From positions 6,763-21,233 of the forward strand of contig PMCA01000020.1 of assembly GCA_003153935.1 (NCBI GenBank): a stretch of 14,471 nucleotides of DNA, given 5' to 3'. The position numbers and the translations under genes are program-made. The stretch's first letter is position 1. Every line of letters begins with the position of its first letter. Below the pieces are notes generated by a model. The model saw only the letters and a list, made by a program, of their open reading frames with translations. It ran no database searches and was not told where the DNA came from. Below, piece after piece: positions 6,236-13,855 of this stretch. The stretch comes from Elusimicrobiota bacterium. Its GTDB lineage: Bacteria; CAYTYR01; UBA6262.

Positions 6236-7432
6236 ATGGATTATAAACAAGCTAAAGCTATAGACGAACAATATATAATAGGCACATATAAGCGCCAGCC
6301 ATTGCTGTTGGTGAAAGGCAAGGGCGCGCAGGTTTGGGACTCAACCGGCAAGAAGTACCTGGATTTTTTCAGCGGACTGGCGGTAAATAACCTGGGTAAC
6401 AGCCATCCGGCGGTGGTTAAGGCCATTAAACTGCAGGTCGGAACGATCATGCATACCTCCAACATCTATTTGACCGAACCGATGCTGGGAGTGGCCAAAA
6501 TACTGGGTGAATATTTCGGCGGCAAAGCGTTTTTCTGTAACAGCGGCGCGGAAGCCAACGAAGCGGCCATCAAACTGGCACGCCGTTGGGGGAGCAAGAA
6601 CGGCGGTAAATATGAGATCATAACCATGTACAATTCGTTTCACGGTCGCACGGTTACTACTATTACCGCTACCGGGCAGCTCAAATACCAAAAAGGATTC
6701 GAACCTCTGACGCCGGGTTTCAAGTATGGCCAATTCAATGACCTGGGCTCGATCCAGAAATTAGTCACTAAGAAAACCTGCGCCATAATGGTGGAAGCGA
6801 TCCAGGGCGAGGGCGGCGTCAATATCGGCGAGATATCCTTTATCAAGGGTTTGCAGGAGATATGCGACGATAACAACATATTGCTGATATTCGACGAAGT
6901 GCAAACCGGCATCGGGCGCACCGGCAAGATGTTCGCCTACGAACATTATGACGTTAAACCAGATATCATGACCCTGGCCAAGGCCTTGGGCGGTGGGTTA
7001 CCCATCGGGGTAATGATGGCCACCAATGAATTCGCCAGGTTCTTCGAGCCGGGAAACCATGCCTCCACTTTTGGCGGCAATCCGGTAACCTGCGCAGCCG
7101 CTAAAGCGGTGTTGGATACCATAAAGAAGGACAAGTTGCTGGCCAACGCATCGGCCATGGGAGAGCTGTTACTGGAGAAACTGACTGATTTCGAAACCAA
7201 ATACAGTTTTGTCAAGGATGTGCGCGGTAAGGGCGTAATGATCGGCATCGAACTGGAGATCGAAGGCGCCAAGATAGTGGAAATGGCCCGTGAAGAGGGT
7301 CTGCTGCTCAATTGCACCGCCGATAAAGTCATACGTTTGTTGCCGCCTTTGACCATTACCTCAAAAGAAGTTAACGCATGCGTTAAAATACTGGACCGTA
7401 TATTCGGCCAGGTAAAAAGGAGTATTAAGTGA
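6236..7432 (+). CDS. argD: Acetylornithine aminotransferase (class III PLP aminotransferase)
   Basis: 398 residues; ATG with AGGAG at 6225-6229. It converts N-acetylglutamate semialdehyde and glutamate to N-acetylornithine using pyridoxal phosphate; many members also act on succinyl-diaminopimelate. Visible features: CNSGAEANEAAIKLAR (101-116) in the PLP phosphate region, SFHGRT (134-139), IFDEVQTGIGRTG (218-230) with Asp220 for the pyridine nitrogen, and LAKALGGGLPIG (247-258) with Lys249 as the Schiff-base lysine. HASTFGGNP (275-283) is also typical of the ArgD/ornithine aminotransferase group. The position next to argB supports ArgD over related transaminases. argC, argJ and argF are not in the window. 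Its stop overlaps the tig start by four bases (GTGA). Confidence 0.93.
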   Translation: MDYKQAKAIDEQYIIGTYKRQPLLLVKGKGAQVWDSTGKKYLDFFSGLAVNNLGNSHPAVVKAIKLQVGTIMHTSNIYLTEPMLGVAKILGEYFGGKAFFCNSGAEANEAAIKLARRWGSKNGGKYEIITMYNSFHGRTVTTITATGQLKYQKGFEPLTPGFKYGQFNDLGSIQKLVTKKTCAIMVEAIQGEGGVNIGEISFIKGLQEICDDNNILLIFDEVQTGIGRTGKMFAYEHYDVKPDIMTLAKALGGGLPIGVMMATNEFARFFEPGNHASTFGGNPVTCAAAKAVLDTIKKDKLLANASAMGELLLEKLTDFETKYSFVKDVRGKGVMIGIELEIEGAKIVEMAREEGLLLNCTADKVIRLLPPLTITSKEVNACVKILDRIFGQVKRSIK

Positions 7433-8781
7433 GTCCACTTGAATTGAAAGCGGAAGTAAGCAAACCGGAGGGCTGCAAGGTAAGCGTCGAGATCGAGATC
7501 CCGGTAAAGGAAGTAAAGCAACGGGCGGATATGATCTTCGCGCAAATACAAAAATCAGCGGTCCTGGACGGGTTTCGCCAGGGGAAAGTCCCGGCGGAGA
7601 TGGTACGCAAGAATTTCGCCAATATCGCTCGCGATGAAATGCTGCAAAAACTCATACCGGAAGCCGTTGAACAGGTGGCCCATGAGCACAACCTGAGAGC
7701 TATCGGCGAGACCGAAGTCGACGCTCTGGATTTTGATTTCGACAAGGAATTGAAATTCAAGGCCTCTTTTGAAGTGAAGCCGGAGATCACCCTGAAGGAA
7801 TACAAGAATCTGTCCCTGGAAAAAGAGATACTGGAAGTGGGGGACAAGGAAGTTAACCTGGCGCTGGAGCACCTGCGGGAGCGGGCCGCCCAGCTGGTAG
7901 TAGCCGGGCATGACACAGTTAAAAAAGACGATTTCGTGGTCGTGGATTATGAAATATTCAGCGAAGGCAAGCCGGTCCCGGAGGGCAAGGTGCAGGACCA
8001 GGTGGCCTTAGTAAAGGATGATCAGCTTTTACCCAAATTCGCCGAACAACTGGTCGGCTTAAAAAAGGGCGAGGCCAAAGACATCGTCGTTCAAATGCCG
8101 GCTGATTTCAATAAGAAAGAATTAGCGGGCAAGGAAGCTATATTCAAACTGGTACTGAAAGAGATCAAGGAAAAGAAATTGCCGGAACTCAATGACGATT
8201 TTGTCAAGGAGATCGGCGAGAATATCACCCTGCAGGAACTTAAGGATAAGATCAAGAAAAATATTGAGGCCCAGGAAGAATCCAGGATCAAACGCGAAGT
8301 GGAAGCGCAGATCGTGGACAAACTGGTGGCCGGTCATGATTTCTGCCTGCCCAACGTGCTGGTGGAGAGACAGATCGAATACCTGGTAGACAAACAGAAA
8401 GAATTTATCGAACGCCAGGGCAGCACTACTGAAGCGCTCGGATTGACGGATGAGATCATGCGCGCCAAGGTGAAGCATGACGCCGAGAGGCAGGTCAAAG
8501 CCTATCTTTTGCTGGAGGCTATCGGCAAACAGGAAAAATTGGCTGTCAGCGATGAAGATTTAAAGGCGGAGATGGGCAAGACCATGGCCCAGTCCAAACA
8601 GCCTGCTGAGCAGGTGCAGGAATTCTTTACCAAGTACCACGACCAGATCGTCAGCCAGATGGAAGAGGATAAGGCATATAAGTTCCTGCTGGATAACGCC
8701 AAGGTCAAAGAAGTCAAAGCAAGCAAAAAGCATAAAGAGCACGATCACGCACATGACCATAACGTGGAAGTAGTAAAGTAG
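7429..8781 (+). CDS. tig: Trigger factor (ribosome-associated chaperone/prolyl isomerase) with His-rich tail
   Basis: 450 residues from GTG 7429, with AGGAG at 7418-7422, overlapping the argD stop by four bases. Trigger factor binds the ribosomal exit tunnel and shields nascent chains. The ribosome-binding signature GFRQGKVP is at 48-55. A divergent FKBP-type domain spans about 160-255 ([10 protein letters not shown], then [16 protein letters not shown] and [15 protein letters not shown]). The C-terminal helical chaperone domain follows. Length is typical. The last residues are unusual: [13 protein letters not shown] at 433-445 has five histidines in ten residues, recalling the metal-binding tail of SlyD rather than most trigger factors. 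The FKBP catalytic pocket looks poorly conserved, so isomerase activity is uncertain. tig beside clpP and lon is a conserved bacterial order. Confidence 0.95.
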   Translation: MSPLELKAEVSKPEGCKVSVEIEIPVKEVKQRADMIFAQIQKSAVLDGFRQGKVPAEMVRKNFANIARDEMLQKLIPEAVEQVAHEHNLRAIGETEVDALDFDFDKELKFKASFEVKPEITLKEYKNLSLEKEILEVGDKEVNLALEHLRERAAQLVVAGHDTVKKDDFVVVDYEIFSEGKPVPEGKVQDQVALVKDDQLLPKFAEQLVGLKKGEAKDIVVQMPADFNKKELAGKEAIFKLVLKEIKEKKLPELNDDFVKEIGENITLQELKDKIKKNIEAQEESRIKREVEAQIVDKLVAGHDFCLPNVLVERQIEYLVDKQKEFIERQGSTTEALGLTDEIMRAKVKHDAERQVKAYLLLEAIGKQEKLAVSDEDLKAEMGKTMAQSKQPAEQVQEFFTKYHDQIVSQMEEDKAYKFLLDNAKVKEVKASKKHKEHDHAHDHNVEVVK

Positions 8782-8794
8782 AGAGGTGAAAAAT

Positions 8795-9379
8795 ATGAGC
8801 TTAATCCCGATCGTAGTCGAACAATCCCAGCGCGGGGAGCGGTCCTATGACATTTATTCCCGCCTGCTCAAGGACCGGATCATTTTTGTCGGCACTCCTA
8901 TTGACGACGAGATTTCCAACCTGATCATCGCCCAGTTATTGTTCCTGGCGGCAGAAGACACGGAGAAAGACATTTCCCTTTACATCAATTCGCCTGGCGG
9001 GATAGTGACCGCCGGCATGGCCATCTACGATACCATCCAGTTCATTAATCCCGATGTATCCACGATCTGCATGGGGCAGGCTTCCAGTATGGCCGCGGTA
9101 TTGCTGACCGCGGGGACCAAGGGCAAGAGGTTCGCCCTGCCGAACGCGCGCATCATGATCCACCAGCCTATGGGCGGCGTACAGGGGCAGGCCACCGACA
9201 TAGATATCCAGGCCAAAGAGATACTGAGGATGAGAGAGAAGATCAATGAGTTGATCGCTCTGCATACCGGCCAGTCGCTGGAAAGGGTCAAGAAAGACAC
9301 CGACCGCGATTTCTTCATGTCGAGTGATGAAGCCAAGCAGTACGGACTTATTGATGAAGTAATTAAGGAAAGAAAGTAG
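8795..9379 (+). CDS. clpP: ATP-dependent Clp protease proteolytic subunit
   Basis: 194 residues, the usual length. ClpP forms the tetradecameric serine protease chamber that works with ClpX or ClpA/ClpC ATPases. Catalytic residues are visible: Ser98 in GQASSMAA, His123 in MIHQP and Asp172 in DRDFFMS. The N-terminus has the family's [29 protein letters not shown] block. I choose ATG 8795 over the in-frame GTG at 8786 because GAGAGGTG at 8781-8788 is the ribosome binding site, six bases before the ATG. It starts 13 bases after tig. The usual next gene, clpX, is absent: lon follows after eight bases. The ATPase partner must be encoded elsewhere. Confidence 0.96.
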   Translation: MSLIPIVVEQSQRGERSYDIYSRLLKDRIIFVGTPIDDEISNLIIAQLLFLAAEDTEKDISLYINSPGGIVTAGMAIYDTIQFINPDVSTICMGQASSMAAVLLTAGTKGKRFALPNARIMIHQPMGGVQGQATDIDIQAKEILRMREKINELIALHTGQSLERVKKDTDRDFFMSSDEAKQYGLIDEVIKERK

Positions 9380-9387
9380 GTTATAGT

Positions 9388-11724
9388 ATGGCGGAAATAG
9401 GCGCGAAAAAAGACATAGAAATACCTGAAATATTACCGTTATTACCCGTCCGGGATATAGTGGTTTTCCCGTATATGGTAGTGCCGCTGTCGGTGGGCCG
9501 GCAGAAATCAATTAAAGCCCTGGATGAAGCCATGGCCAAGGGCCGGCTGATATTGCTGGCCACGCAGAAGCAGGCCGCCCTGGAAGAGCCGCAGATCAAT
9601 GATATTTTTGAAATGGGCACGGTCGCCGAAATACTGCAGCTGATGAAGATGGGCGACGGCACCATTAAGCTGTTCGTGGAAGGCATCGCCCGGGCCAAGG
9701 TGGCTCAGTACCTGACCAACCCGGAATATTTTGAAGTCAAGATCGAGAAGATCATCCCCTCAAAAACCAAAACTCCCGAAATGGAAGCGTTGATGCGCAA
9801 TATCGTCAACCAGTTCGATCAGTATGTCAAGCTGAACAAGCGCCTGCCGATCGAGATCTCCATGTCGGTCAACGCTATCGAAGACCCCAATATGCTGGTA
9901 GACATCATGTGCGCGCACCTGAACGTGAAAATTAAGGAAAAGCAGGAACTGCTGACCCTCACGGAAACCATGCCGCGTCTGGAAAAACTGCTGATGATCC
10001 TGAACTCGGAGAACGAGATCCTGGGGATCGAGCGCAAGATACAGGGCCGCGTGCGCCAGCAGATAGAAAAAACCCAAAAAGAATATTATTTAAGCGAACA
10101 GCTCAAGGCCATCCAGAAGGAACTGAAACAGAAGGATGAGTACGCCAAGGAGCTGGACGAGCTGATCAAGAAAATAAAAGAAGCCAAGATGAGCAAGGAA
10201 GCCGAGGAAAAGGCGCGGGAAGAGTTCGACCGGCTGGAAAAAATGATGCCGTTCTCACCCGAAGCCACCGTCGTGCGCACTTATCTCGACTGGTTGGTCA
10301 GCCTGCCCTGGTCCATTAAGACCAAGGACAATATGGACATTAACCACGCCGAAAAGATCATGAATAATGAACACTATGGCCTGGAAAAAGCCAAAGACAG
10401 GATAACGGAATACCTGGCGGTCTGCAAACTGGCCGGCAAGATCAAGGGCCCGATCCTTTGTTTCGCGGGACCTCCGGGCACCGGCAAGACCTCCCTCGGC
10501 CGTTCCATCGCTCACGCCATGGGGCGCAAGTTCATCAGGATATCGCTCGGCGGGGTCAGGGACGAAGCGGAAATACGCGGACATCGCCGGACCTATATCG
10601 GCTCGTTACCCGGACGCATCATCCAATCTATCCGCAAGTCCAAGAGTAAAAATCCGGTGTTCCTGCTGGATGAAGTTGACAAGATCGGCCTGGATTTCCG
10701 CGGCGATCCGGCGGCGGCACTGCTGGAAGTGCTGGACCCGGAACAGAATCATACCTTTAACGATCATTACCTGGAAGTGGATTTTGACCTCTCGGACGTT
10801 TTATTTATCACGACGGCTAATTCCCTGTATTCCATTCCCCCGGCCCTGCTGGACCGGATGGAAGTGATCAATTTCCCGGGTTATACCACCGAAGAAAAAA
10901 TAATGATCGCCAATCAGTTCATTACGCCTAAACAGATCAAGGAAAACGGCCTGAAAGAAAAATCATTCAAATTGAATGATGAGACTATCAGGGCCATAAT
11001 CATGGAATATACGCGTGAGGCCGGGGTTCGCAATCTGGAGCGGGAAATTGCCAGCCTGTGCCGCAAGGTGGCTAAAAAGATCGTGAAAGACAAAGTCTCT
11101 AAGACTCTGGACATCACCAAAGAAAATATACATAAATACCTGGGCATACCCAAGTTCCATCCCGATTACCTGGAAGAGAACGAAGTAGGGGTGGCTACCG
11201 GTTTGGCCTGGACTGAAGTCGGCGGCGACACGCTGGCCATAGAAGTTTCCATTATGAAGGGCAAGGGCAAGCTGACTCTGACCGGCAAACTGGGCGAAGT
11301 GATGCAGGAATCGGCGCAAGCGGCGCTGAGTTATATCCGCTCCAACGCCAAGAAGTTCAAGCTGAAAGAGGATTTCCTGAAGGATAAAGAGATCCACGTG
11401 CACGTGCCGGAAGGGGCCATACCCAAGGACGGCCCCAGCGCTGGCATTACCATGGCTACCGCGATCCTGTCGGCCCTGACCAATAAACCGGTGAAGAAGA
11501 ACGTGGCCATGACCGGTGAGATAACTCTGCGCGGCCATGTCCTGCCGATCGGCGGGTTGAAGGAAAAAGTGCTGGCGGCCTACCGTTCGGGCATAAAAAC
11601 CGTGCTGATACCGCATGACAACAAGAAGGACCTGGAAGAGATCCCGGCCTACGTGCAAAAGAAAATTAAATTCGTGACCGTGAAACATATCGACGCCGTG
11701 TTCAAAGAAGCCATAATAAACTAA
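9388..11724 (+). CDS. lon: Lon ATP-dependent serine protease
   Basis: 778 residues, normal length for bacterial LonA. It degrades misfolded and regulatory proteins in the cytoplasm. Domain order: N-terminal substrate-binding LON domain (about 15-205, starting [18 protein letters not shown]), coiled coil (about 215-285), AAA+ module with Walker A GPPGTGKT (361-368) and Walker B LLDEVDK (Asp428, Glu429), then the peptidase domain with the Ser684 (DGPSAG) and Lys727 (GGLKEK) dyad 43 residues apart. The ATG at 9388 has a modest TAGG/GTAGG site seven bases upstream. It lies in the tig-clpP-lon block, 14 bases before the DUF1015 gene. Everything needed for activity is intact. Confidence 0.97.
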   Translation: MAEIGAKKDIEIPEILPLLPVRDIVVFPYMVVPLSVGRQKSIKALDEAMAKGRLILLATQKQAALEEPQINDIFEMGTVAEILQLMKMGDGTIKLFVEGIARAKVAQYLTNPEYFEVKIEKIIPSKTKTPEMEALMRNIVNQFDQYVKLNKRLPIEISMSVNAIEDPNMLVDIMCAHLNVKIKEKQELLTLTETMPRLEKLLMILNSENEILGIERKIQGRVRQQIEKTQKEYYLSEQLKAIQKELKQKDEYAKELDELIKKIKEAKMSKEAEEKAREEFDRLEKMMPFSPEATVVRTYLDWLVSLPWSIKTKDNMDINHAEKIMNNEHYGLEKAKDRITEYLAVCKLAGKIKGPILCFAGPPGTGKTSLGRSIAHAMGRKFIRISLGGVRDEAEIRGHRRTYIGSLPGRIIQSIRKSKSKNPVFLLDEVDKIGLDFRGDPAAALLEVLDPEQNHTFNDHYLEVDFDLSDVLFITTANSLYSIPPALLDRMEVINFPGYTTEEKIMIANQFITPKQIKENGLKEKSFKLNDETIRAIIMEYTREAGVRNLEREIASLCRKVAKKIVKDKVSKTLDITKENIHKYLGIPKFHPDYLEENEVGVATGLAWTEVGGDTLAIEVSIMKGKGKLTLTGKLGEVMQESAQAALSYIRSNAKKFKLKEDFLKDKEIHVHVPEGAIPKDGPSAGITMATAILSALTNKPVKKNVAMTGEITLRGHVLPIGGLKEKVLAAYRSGIKTVLIPHDNKKDLEEIPAYVQKKIKFVTVKHIDAVFKEAIIN

Positions 11725-11738
11725 CGGAGATATTTTCT

Positions 11739-13013
11739 ATGGTGAAAATAGCGGGGTTCAGGGGACTGTTGTACAATCAGAGCAAGGTCGGCAGTATGTC
11801 CGACGTTATCACGCCTCCGTATGACGTGATCTCACCGCAGGAACAAAAACAGTTCCGGCTGCGCAGCGAATATAACATTATCCGGCTGATCCTGGGCAAA
11901 GCCGAAAATCACTATGAAGAACCGGCAAAACTCTTTCGCGTTTGGCAGGGTGACCGGGTCCTGCTCAGGGATGGCGACAACATCATCTACGTTTACCAGC
12001 AGGAGTTCAAGCTGAAGGGTAAGATCCTGCAGCGGACCGGGTTTATCGCTACCTCGCAGCTGGAGGAGTTTGGCGACAAATCCGGAGTACACGCCCATGA
12101 ATATACTTTAACCAAGCCTAAAGAAGACCGGCTGAACCTGATGCGCGCCTGCGGCGCCAATTTCAGCCCGATCTTTTACCTCTATAACGATGAGGATAAG
12201 AAAATAGCGGCGATATTGAAAGTGATAGGCAGGGAGTTGCCGGCGGTTAATGTGCTGGATGACAAGGGTATCCGCCATAAGTTATGGCGCCTGCCCGGTT
12301 CCATGACCAGCCGTCTGATCAAGGCTATGGCGGAAAAACAGGTCTTTATTGCCGATGGGCATCATCGCTATGAGGCGGCCCTGAAGTACAAACGGGAAAA
12401 GGATAAGGAAAATCCGGAAAAGACCGGCAGCAAACTGTACGATTATGTGATGGCTATGTTCGTCGCGGCGGATGACCCCGGACTGGTAATTTTCCCTACC
12501 CACCGGGTCCTGAAGGTCCCGAATCTCGACCAGGGTGAGTTTCTGGGCAAAATGAGCCGGATATTCGATCTGGAGGAATCCGGTAACTTGAAAGAAATGC
12601 TGGCGAAGATGGACGCGAATCAGGACCATAATGCCTTTGGCGCCTATTGCGGCGGGGAATACTATGTCTTCGTGATGAAGAAGGGCAGCGACATCGATAA
12701 GCTGATCAAAGAGAAAAAATCCCGGGTATGGAAGACCCTGGATGTGACCATACTGCAAAAAGTGATCATTGAGAAGGTCCTGGGCGTTCCGGAAGAGGCC
12801 ATCGCTAATGAGCAGGGCTTTGGGTACACCAGGGATGAGGAAATAGCCGTCAAGATGGTTGATGAAGGGCAGTACAATATAGCCTTTTTCCTTAACGCCA
12901 CTAAGATAAACCAGGTGACCGAAGTGGCCGGGTCCGGCGAAAGAATGCCGCAGAAATCCACCTATTTTTACCCTAAACTTATAACGGGTTTAGTTATCAA
13001 TAAATTGAGTTGA
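11739..13013 (+). CDS. DUF1015 family protein
   Basis: 424 residues; ATG with CGGAGA at 11725-11730. The N-terminus (PPYDVISPQE) and the central FIADGHHRYEAAL block (ADGHHRYE at 205-212) are hallmarks of the DUF1015 family, and the length fits. The biochemical role is not established; the DGHHR motif resembles that of ParB-fold free serine kinases, and relatives are often found by serine biosynthesis genes, but no such neighbour is present here. It is last in the argB-to-lon unit, 14 bases after lon. The stop TGA (13011-13013) is embedded in the -35 box of the tRNA promoter. No terminator was found after the gene, so transcription may read on into the tRNAs. Confidence 0.85.
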   Translation: MVKIAGFRGLLYNQSKVGSMSDVITPPYDVISPQEQKQFRLRSEYNIIRLILGKAENHYEEPAKLFRVWQGDRVLLRDGDNIIYVYQQEFKLKGKILQRTGFIATSQLEEFGDKSGVHAHEYTLTKPKEDRLNLMRACGANFSPIFYLYNDEDKKIAAILKVIGRELPAVNVLDDKGIRHKLWRLPGSMTSRLIKAMAEKQVFIADGHHRYEAALKYKREKDKENPEKTGSKLYDYVMAMFVAADDPGLVIFPTHRVLKVPNLDQGEFLGKMSRIFDLEESGNLKEMLAKMDANQDHNAFGAYCGGEYYVFVMKKGSDIDKLIKEKKSRVWKTLDVTILQKVIIEKVLGVPEEAIANEQGFGYTRDEEIAVKMVDEGQYNIAFFLNATKINQVTEVAGSGERMPQKSTYFYPKLITGLVINKLS

Positions 13014-13038
13014 CAAAACAGCTGTTTTAATGTATTTT
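13010..13038 (+). promoter_or_regulatory. Promoter of the tRNA-Lys/Glu/Val cluster
   Basis: TTGACA at 13010-13015 overlaps the DUF1015 stop codon. A 17-bp spacer leads to TATTTT at 13033-13038, preceded by TG. The start would be near 13045, about 40 bases before tRNA-Lys. Confidence 0.65.
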
Positions 13039-13086
13039 ATATAGTCTTAGTACCCAAAGGACCCAAATTTTGCTCGAGTCAGTTTC

Positions 13087-13159
13087 GGGCCGGTAGCTCA
13101 GCTGGTAGAGCACTGCCCTTTTAAGGCAGGTGTCGCGAGTTCGAATCTCGCCCGGCTCA
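13087..13159 (+). tRNA. tRNA-Lys (anticodon TTT)
   Basis: A complete cloverleaf of 73 bases. The acceptor stem pairs 13087-13093 with 13152-13158 (one G-U), the D arm is GCTC/GAGC, and the anticodon stem CTGCC/GGCAG encloses loop CTTTTAA with anticodon TTT. The T arm is GCGAG-TTCGAAT-CTCGC, with discriminator A at 13159. CCA is not encoded. It is the first tRNA of the cluster; the composite palindromic element starts three bases after it. Confidence 0.97.
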
Positions 13160-13162
13160 TAA

Positions 13163-13194
13163 AGTGTCCTTTCTGCCAAATATCTTTAGATTTG
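13163..13194 (+). repeat. Left terminal inverted repeat of the composite element
   Basis: It starts AGTGTCCTTTCTG and ends ATTTG. It pairs with 13402-13433 with mismatches only at the 14th base (C against T) and the 27th base (G against C). Confidence 0.85.
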
Positions 13195-13294
13195 CTGGAA
13201 GGATTTTGACCAGAGACAAGGCGCGAGGAGCGCCGCGTACCCACTGTGGTACGCAAGTGACGAGCAACGCAGTATATGGGCAAAAGACTCCAGC
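13194..13294 (+). repeat. Inner 101-bp unit 1, with its own inverted ends
   Basis: Ends GCTGGA....TTTTG and CAAAA...TCCAGC are inverted. The interior has two hairpins: GGCGC-GAGGA-GCGCC (13220-13234) and GCGTACC-CACTGT-GGTACGC (13235-13254). Confidence 0.65.
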
Positions 13295-13301
13295 CCTCCG
13301 G

Positions 13302-13402
13302 GAAAGTCATCTTTGGCCGACTTCTGCGTCACTCCTCCTCGACGTATCACAGAGGATACGACTTCGTCGTCGTTCCTTGAATTCGACTCAAATATGACTT
13401 TC
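13302..13402 (-). repeat. Inner 101-bp unit 2, inverted relative to unit 1
   Basis: The ends GAAAGTCATCTTTG (13302-13315) and CAAATATGACTTTC (13389-13402) form a 14-bp inverted repeat with one mismatch. Read on the - strand it matches unit 1 best in the centre, where nine of ten bases agree. Confidence 0.65.
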
Positions 13403-13433
13403 AAATGTAAAGATATTTGACAGAAAGGACACT
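13402..13433 (-). repeat. Right terminal inverted repeat of the composite element
   Basis: Mirror of 13163-13194. It contains TTGACA (13417-13422), but no usable -10 follows because the tRNA-Glu body begins at 13436. Confidence 0.85.
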
Positions 13434-13435
13434 AA

Positions 13436-13507
13436 GGCCTCATCGTCTAACGGTTAGGACACGTCTCTTTCAAGGACGCGATAGGGGTTCAATTCCCCTT
13501 GAGGCCG
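13436..13507 (+). tRNA. tRNA-Glu (anticodon TTC)
   Basis: Cloverleaf of 72 bases. The acceptor GGCCTCA pairs with TGAGGCC. The anticodon stem CGTCT/GGACG encloses loop CTTTCAA (anticodon TTC). The T arm is AGGGG-TTCAATT-CCCCT, with discriminator G at 13507 and no encoded CCA. It follows the composite element by two bases; no promoter of its own is visible, so it likely depends on transcription through the element. Confidence 0.96.
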
Positions 13508-13516
13508 TATTTATAC

Positions 13517-13592
13517 GGGCAGTTAGCTTAGCTGGGAGAGCGCCGCCCTTACAAGGCGGAGGTCATAGGTTCAAATCCTATACTGCCCACCA
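13517..13592 (+). tRNA. tRNA-Val (anticodon TAC)
   Basis: The acceptor GGGCAGT pairs with ACTGCCC (13582-13588). The anticodon stem CCGCC/GGCGG encloses loop CTTACAA (anticodon TAC). The T loop is TTCAAAT. The discriminator A is followed by CCA at 13590-13592, so CCA is encoded here, unlike in the other complete tRNAs of the cluster. It starts nine bases after tRNA-Glu. Confidence 0.96.
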
Positions 13593-13601
13593 TTTGAAAT
13601 A

Positions 13602-13630
13602 CAGTTTTAAGTTATAAGTGTTAAGTTTTG
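13602..13630 (+). repeat. TAAGT heptamer array, copy A (upstream of tRNA-Asp)
   Basis: Imperfect 7-base units with core TAAGT (TTTAAGT, TATAAGT, GTTAAGT). Copy C at 13805-13840 is the same sequence inverted, with two substitutions and one extra heptamer. Confidence 0.7.
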
Positions 13631-13635
13631 AATTG

Positions 13636-13644
13636 TGGTATAAT
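13636..13644 (+). promoter_or_regulatory. Extended -10 promoter for tRNA-Asp
   Basis: TGGTATAAT fits the extended -10 consensus TGnTATAAT exactly. The -35 region, within the heptamer array, is poor. The expected start is near 13651, 21 bases before the tRNA. Confidence 0.6.
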
Positions 13645-13671
13645 GCTTTTAATACTTATTTTCGTTGAATT

Positions 13672-13747
13672 GGGGATGTGGTGTAGTCTGGTTTAACACG
13701 CTGCCCTGTCAAGGCAGAGATCGCGGGTTCGAATCCCGTCGTCCCCG
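13672..13747 (+). tRNA. tRNA-Asp (anticodon GTC)
   Basis: 76 bases. The acceptor GGGGATG pairs with CGTCCCC (one T-G). The anticodon stem CTGCC/GGCAG encloses loop CTGTCAA (anticodon GTC). The T arm is GCGGG-TTCGAAT-CCCGT, with discriminator G at 13747 and no encoded CCA. Seven T follow directly (13748-13754), so the GC-rich 3' half plus T run may also end transcription. It has its own promoter-like -10 upstream. Confidence 0.96.
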
Positions 13748-13758
13748 TTTTTTTAAAG

Positions 13759-13792
13759 CAAGTTTTAAGTGATAAGTTTTAAGGTATAAGTT
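13759..13792 (+). repeat. TAAGT heptamer array, copy B (downstream of tRNA-Asp)
   Basis: Units TTTAAGT, GATAAGT, TTTAAGG and TATAAGT in direct orientation, in the gap between tRNA-Asp and fmdB. Confidence 0.6.
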
Positions 13793-13803
13793 AATGTATT
13801 GTA

Positions 13804-13840
13804 CCAAAACTTAACACTTAACACTTTTAACTTATAACTG
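13804..13840 (-). repeat. TAAGT heptamer array, copy C (inverted, before fmdB)
   Basis: On the - strand it reads as the copy A sequence with an added TGTTAAG unit. A and C therefore bracket the tRNA-Asp gene in inverted orientation; C could also pair with B in RNA. Confidence 0.7.
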
Positions 13841-13855
13841 TCTTTGAGGTATAAT

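Larger units (their letters stand above)
13163..13433. mobile_element. 271-bp composite palindromic element (MITE-like), no transposase
   Basis: The element begins AGTGTCC and ends GGACACT. Outer inverted repeats of 32 bases (13163-13194 and 13402-13433) differ at only two positions. Inside lie two 101-bp units, 13194-13294 and 13302-13402, separated by seven bases. Read in opposite orientation the units share length, a CAAGG block, a centre CTGTG.TACG at the same offset, and GTGACG plus GCAG blocks, so they are diverged inverted copies of one family. No coding potential is credible. It sits three bases after tRNA-Lys and two bases before tRNA-Glu. No long target duplication is seen; only AA is common to both flanks. 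The whole transcript segment could fold into one long hairpin. Confidence 0.75.

Noticed and set aside
6946-7551. - strand open frame of 201 codons across the argD/tig junction
   Set aside because: It is antisense to two intact, well-recognised genes and has low-complexity Ser-rich composition typical of a shadow frame.
10963-11688. Long - strand open frame of 241 codons
   Set aside because: It lies wholly opposite the intact lon peptidase and AAA+ coding sequence, with no start context or family motifs.
12970-13000. Hairpins around CTAAAC/GTTTAG and ATAAC/GTTAT as a terminator for the DUF1015 gene
   Set aside because: They lie inside the coding sequence, the stems are short and mutually exclusive, and no T run follows.
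13164-13404. Open frames on both strands inside the composite element
   Set aside because: The frames run through inverted repeats and hairpins, have no ribosome binding sites and no recognisable protein features; they follow from the palindromic sequence.
13417-13422. TTGACA at the right end of the composite element as an outward promoter for tRNA-Glu
   Set aside because: The matching -10 would fall inside the tRNA-Glu body (about 13440-13445) and reads TCATCG, so it cannot produce the tRNA.
13850-13855. TATAAT directly before the fmdB start, as a promoter -10 (with TTAACT at 13827-13832)
   Set aside because: Transcription from it would begin near 13862, after the GTG start at 13856. The bases are better explained as the six-base spacer between the GAGG ribosome binding site and the GTG codon.
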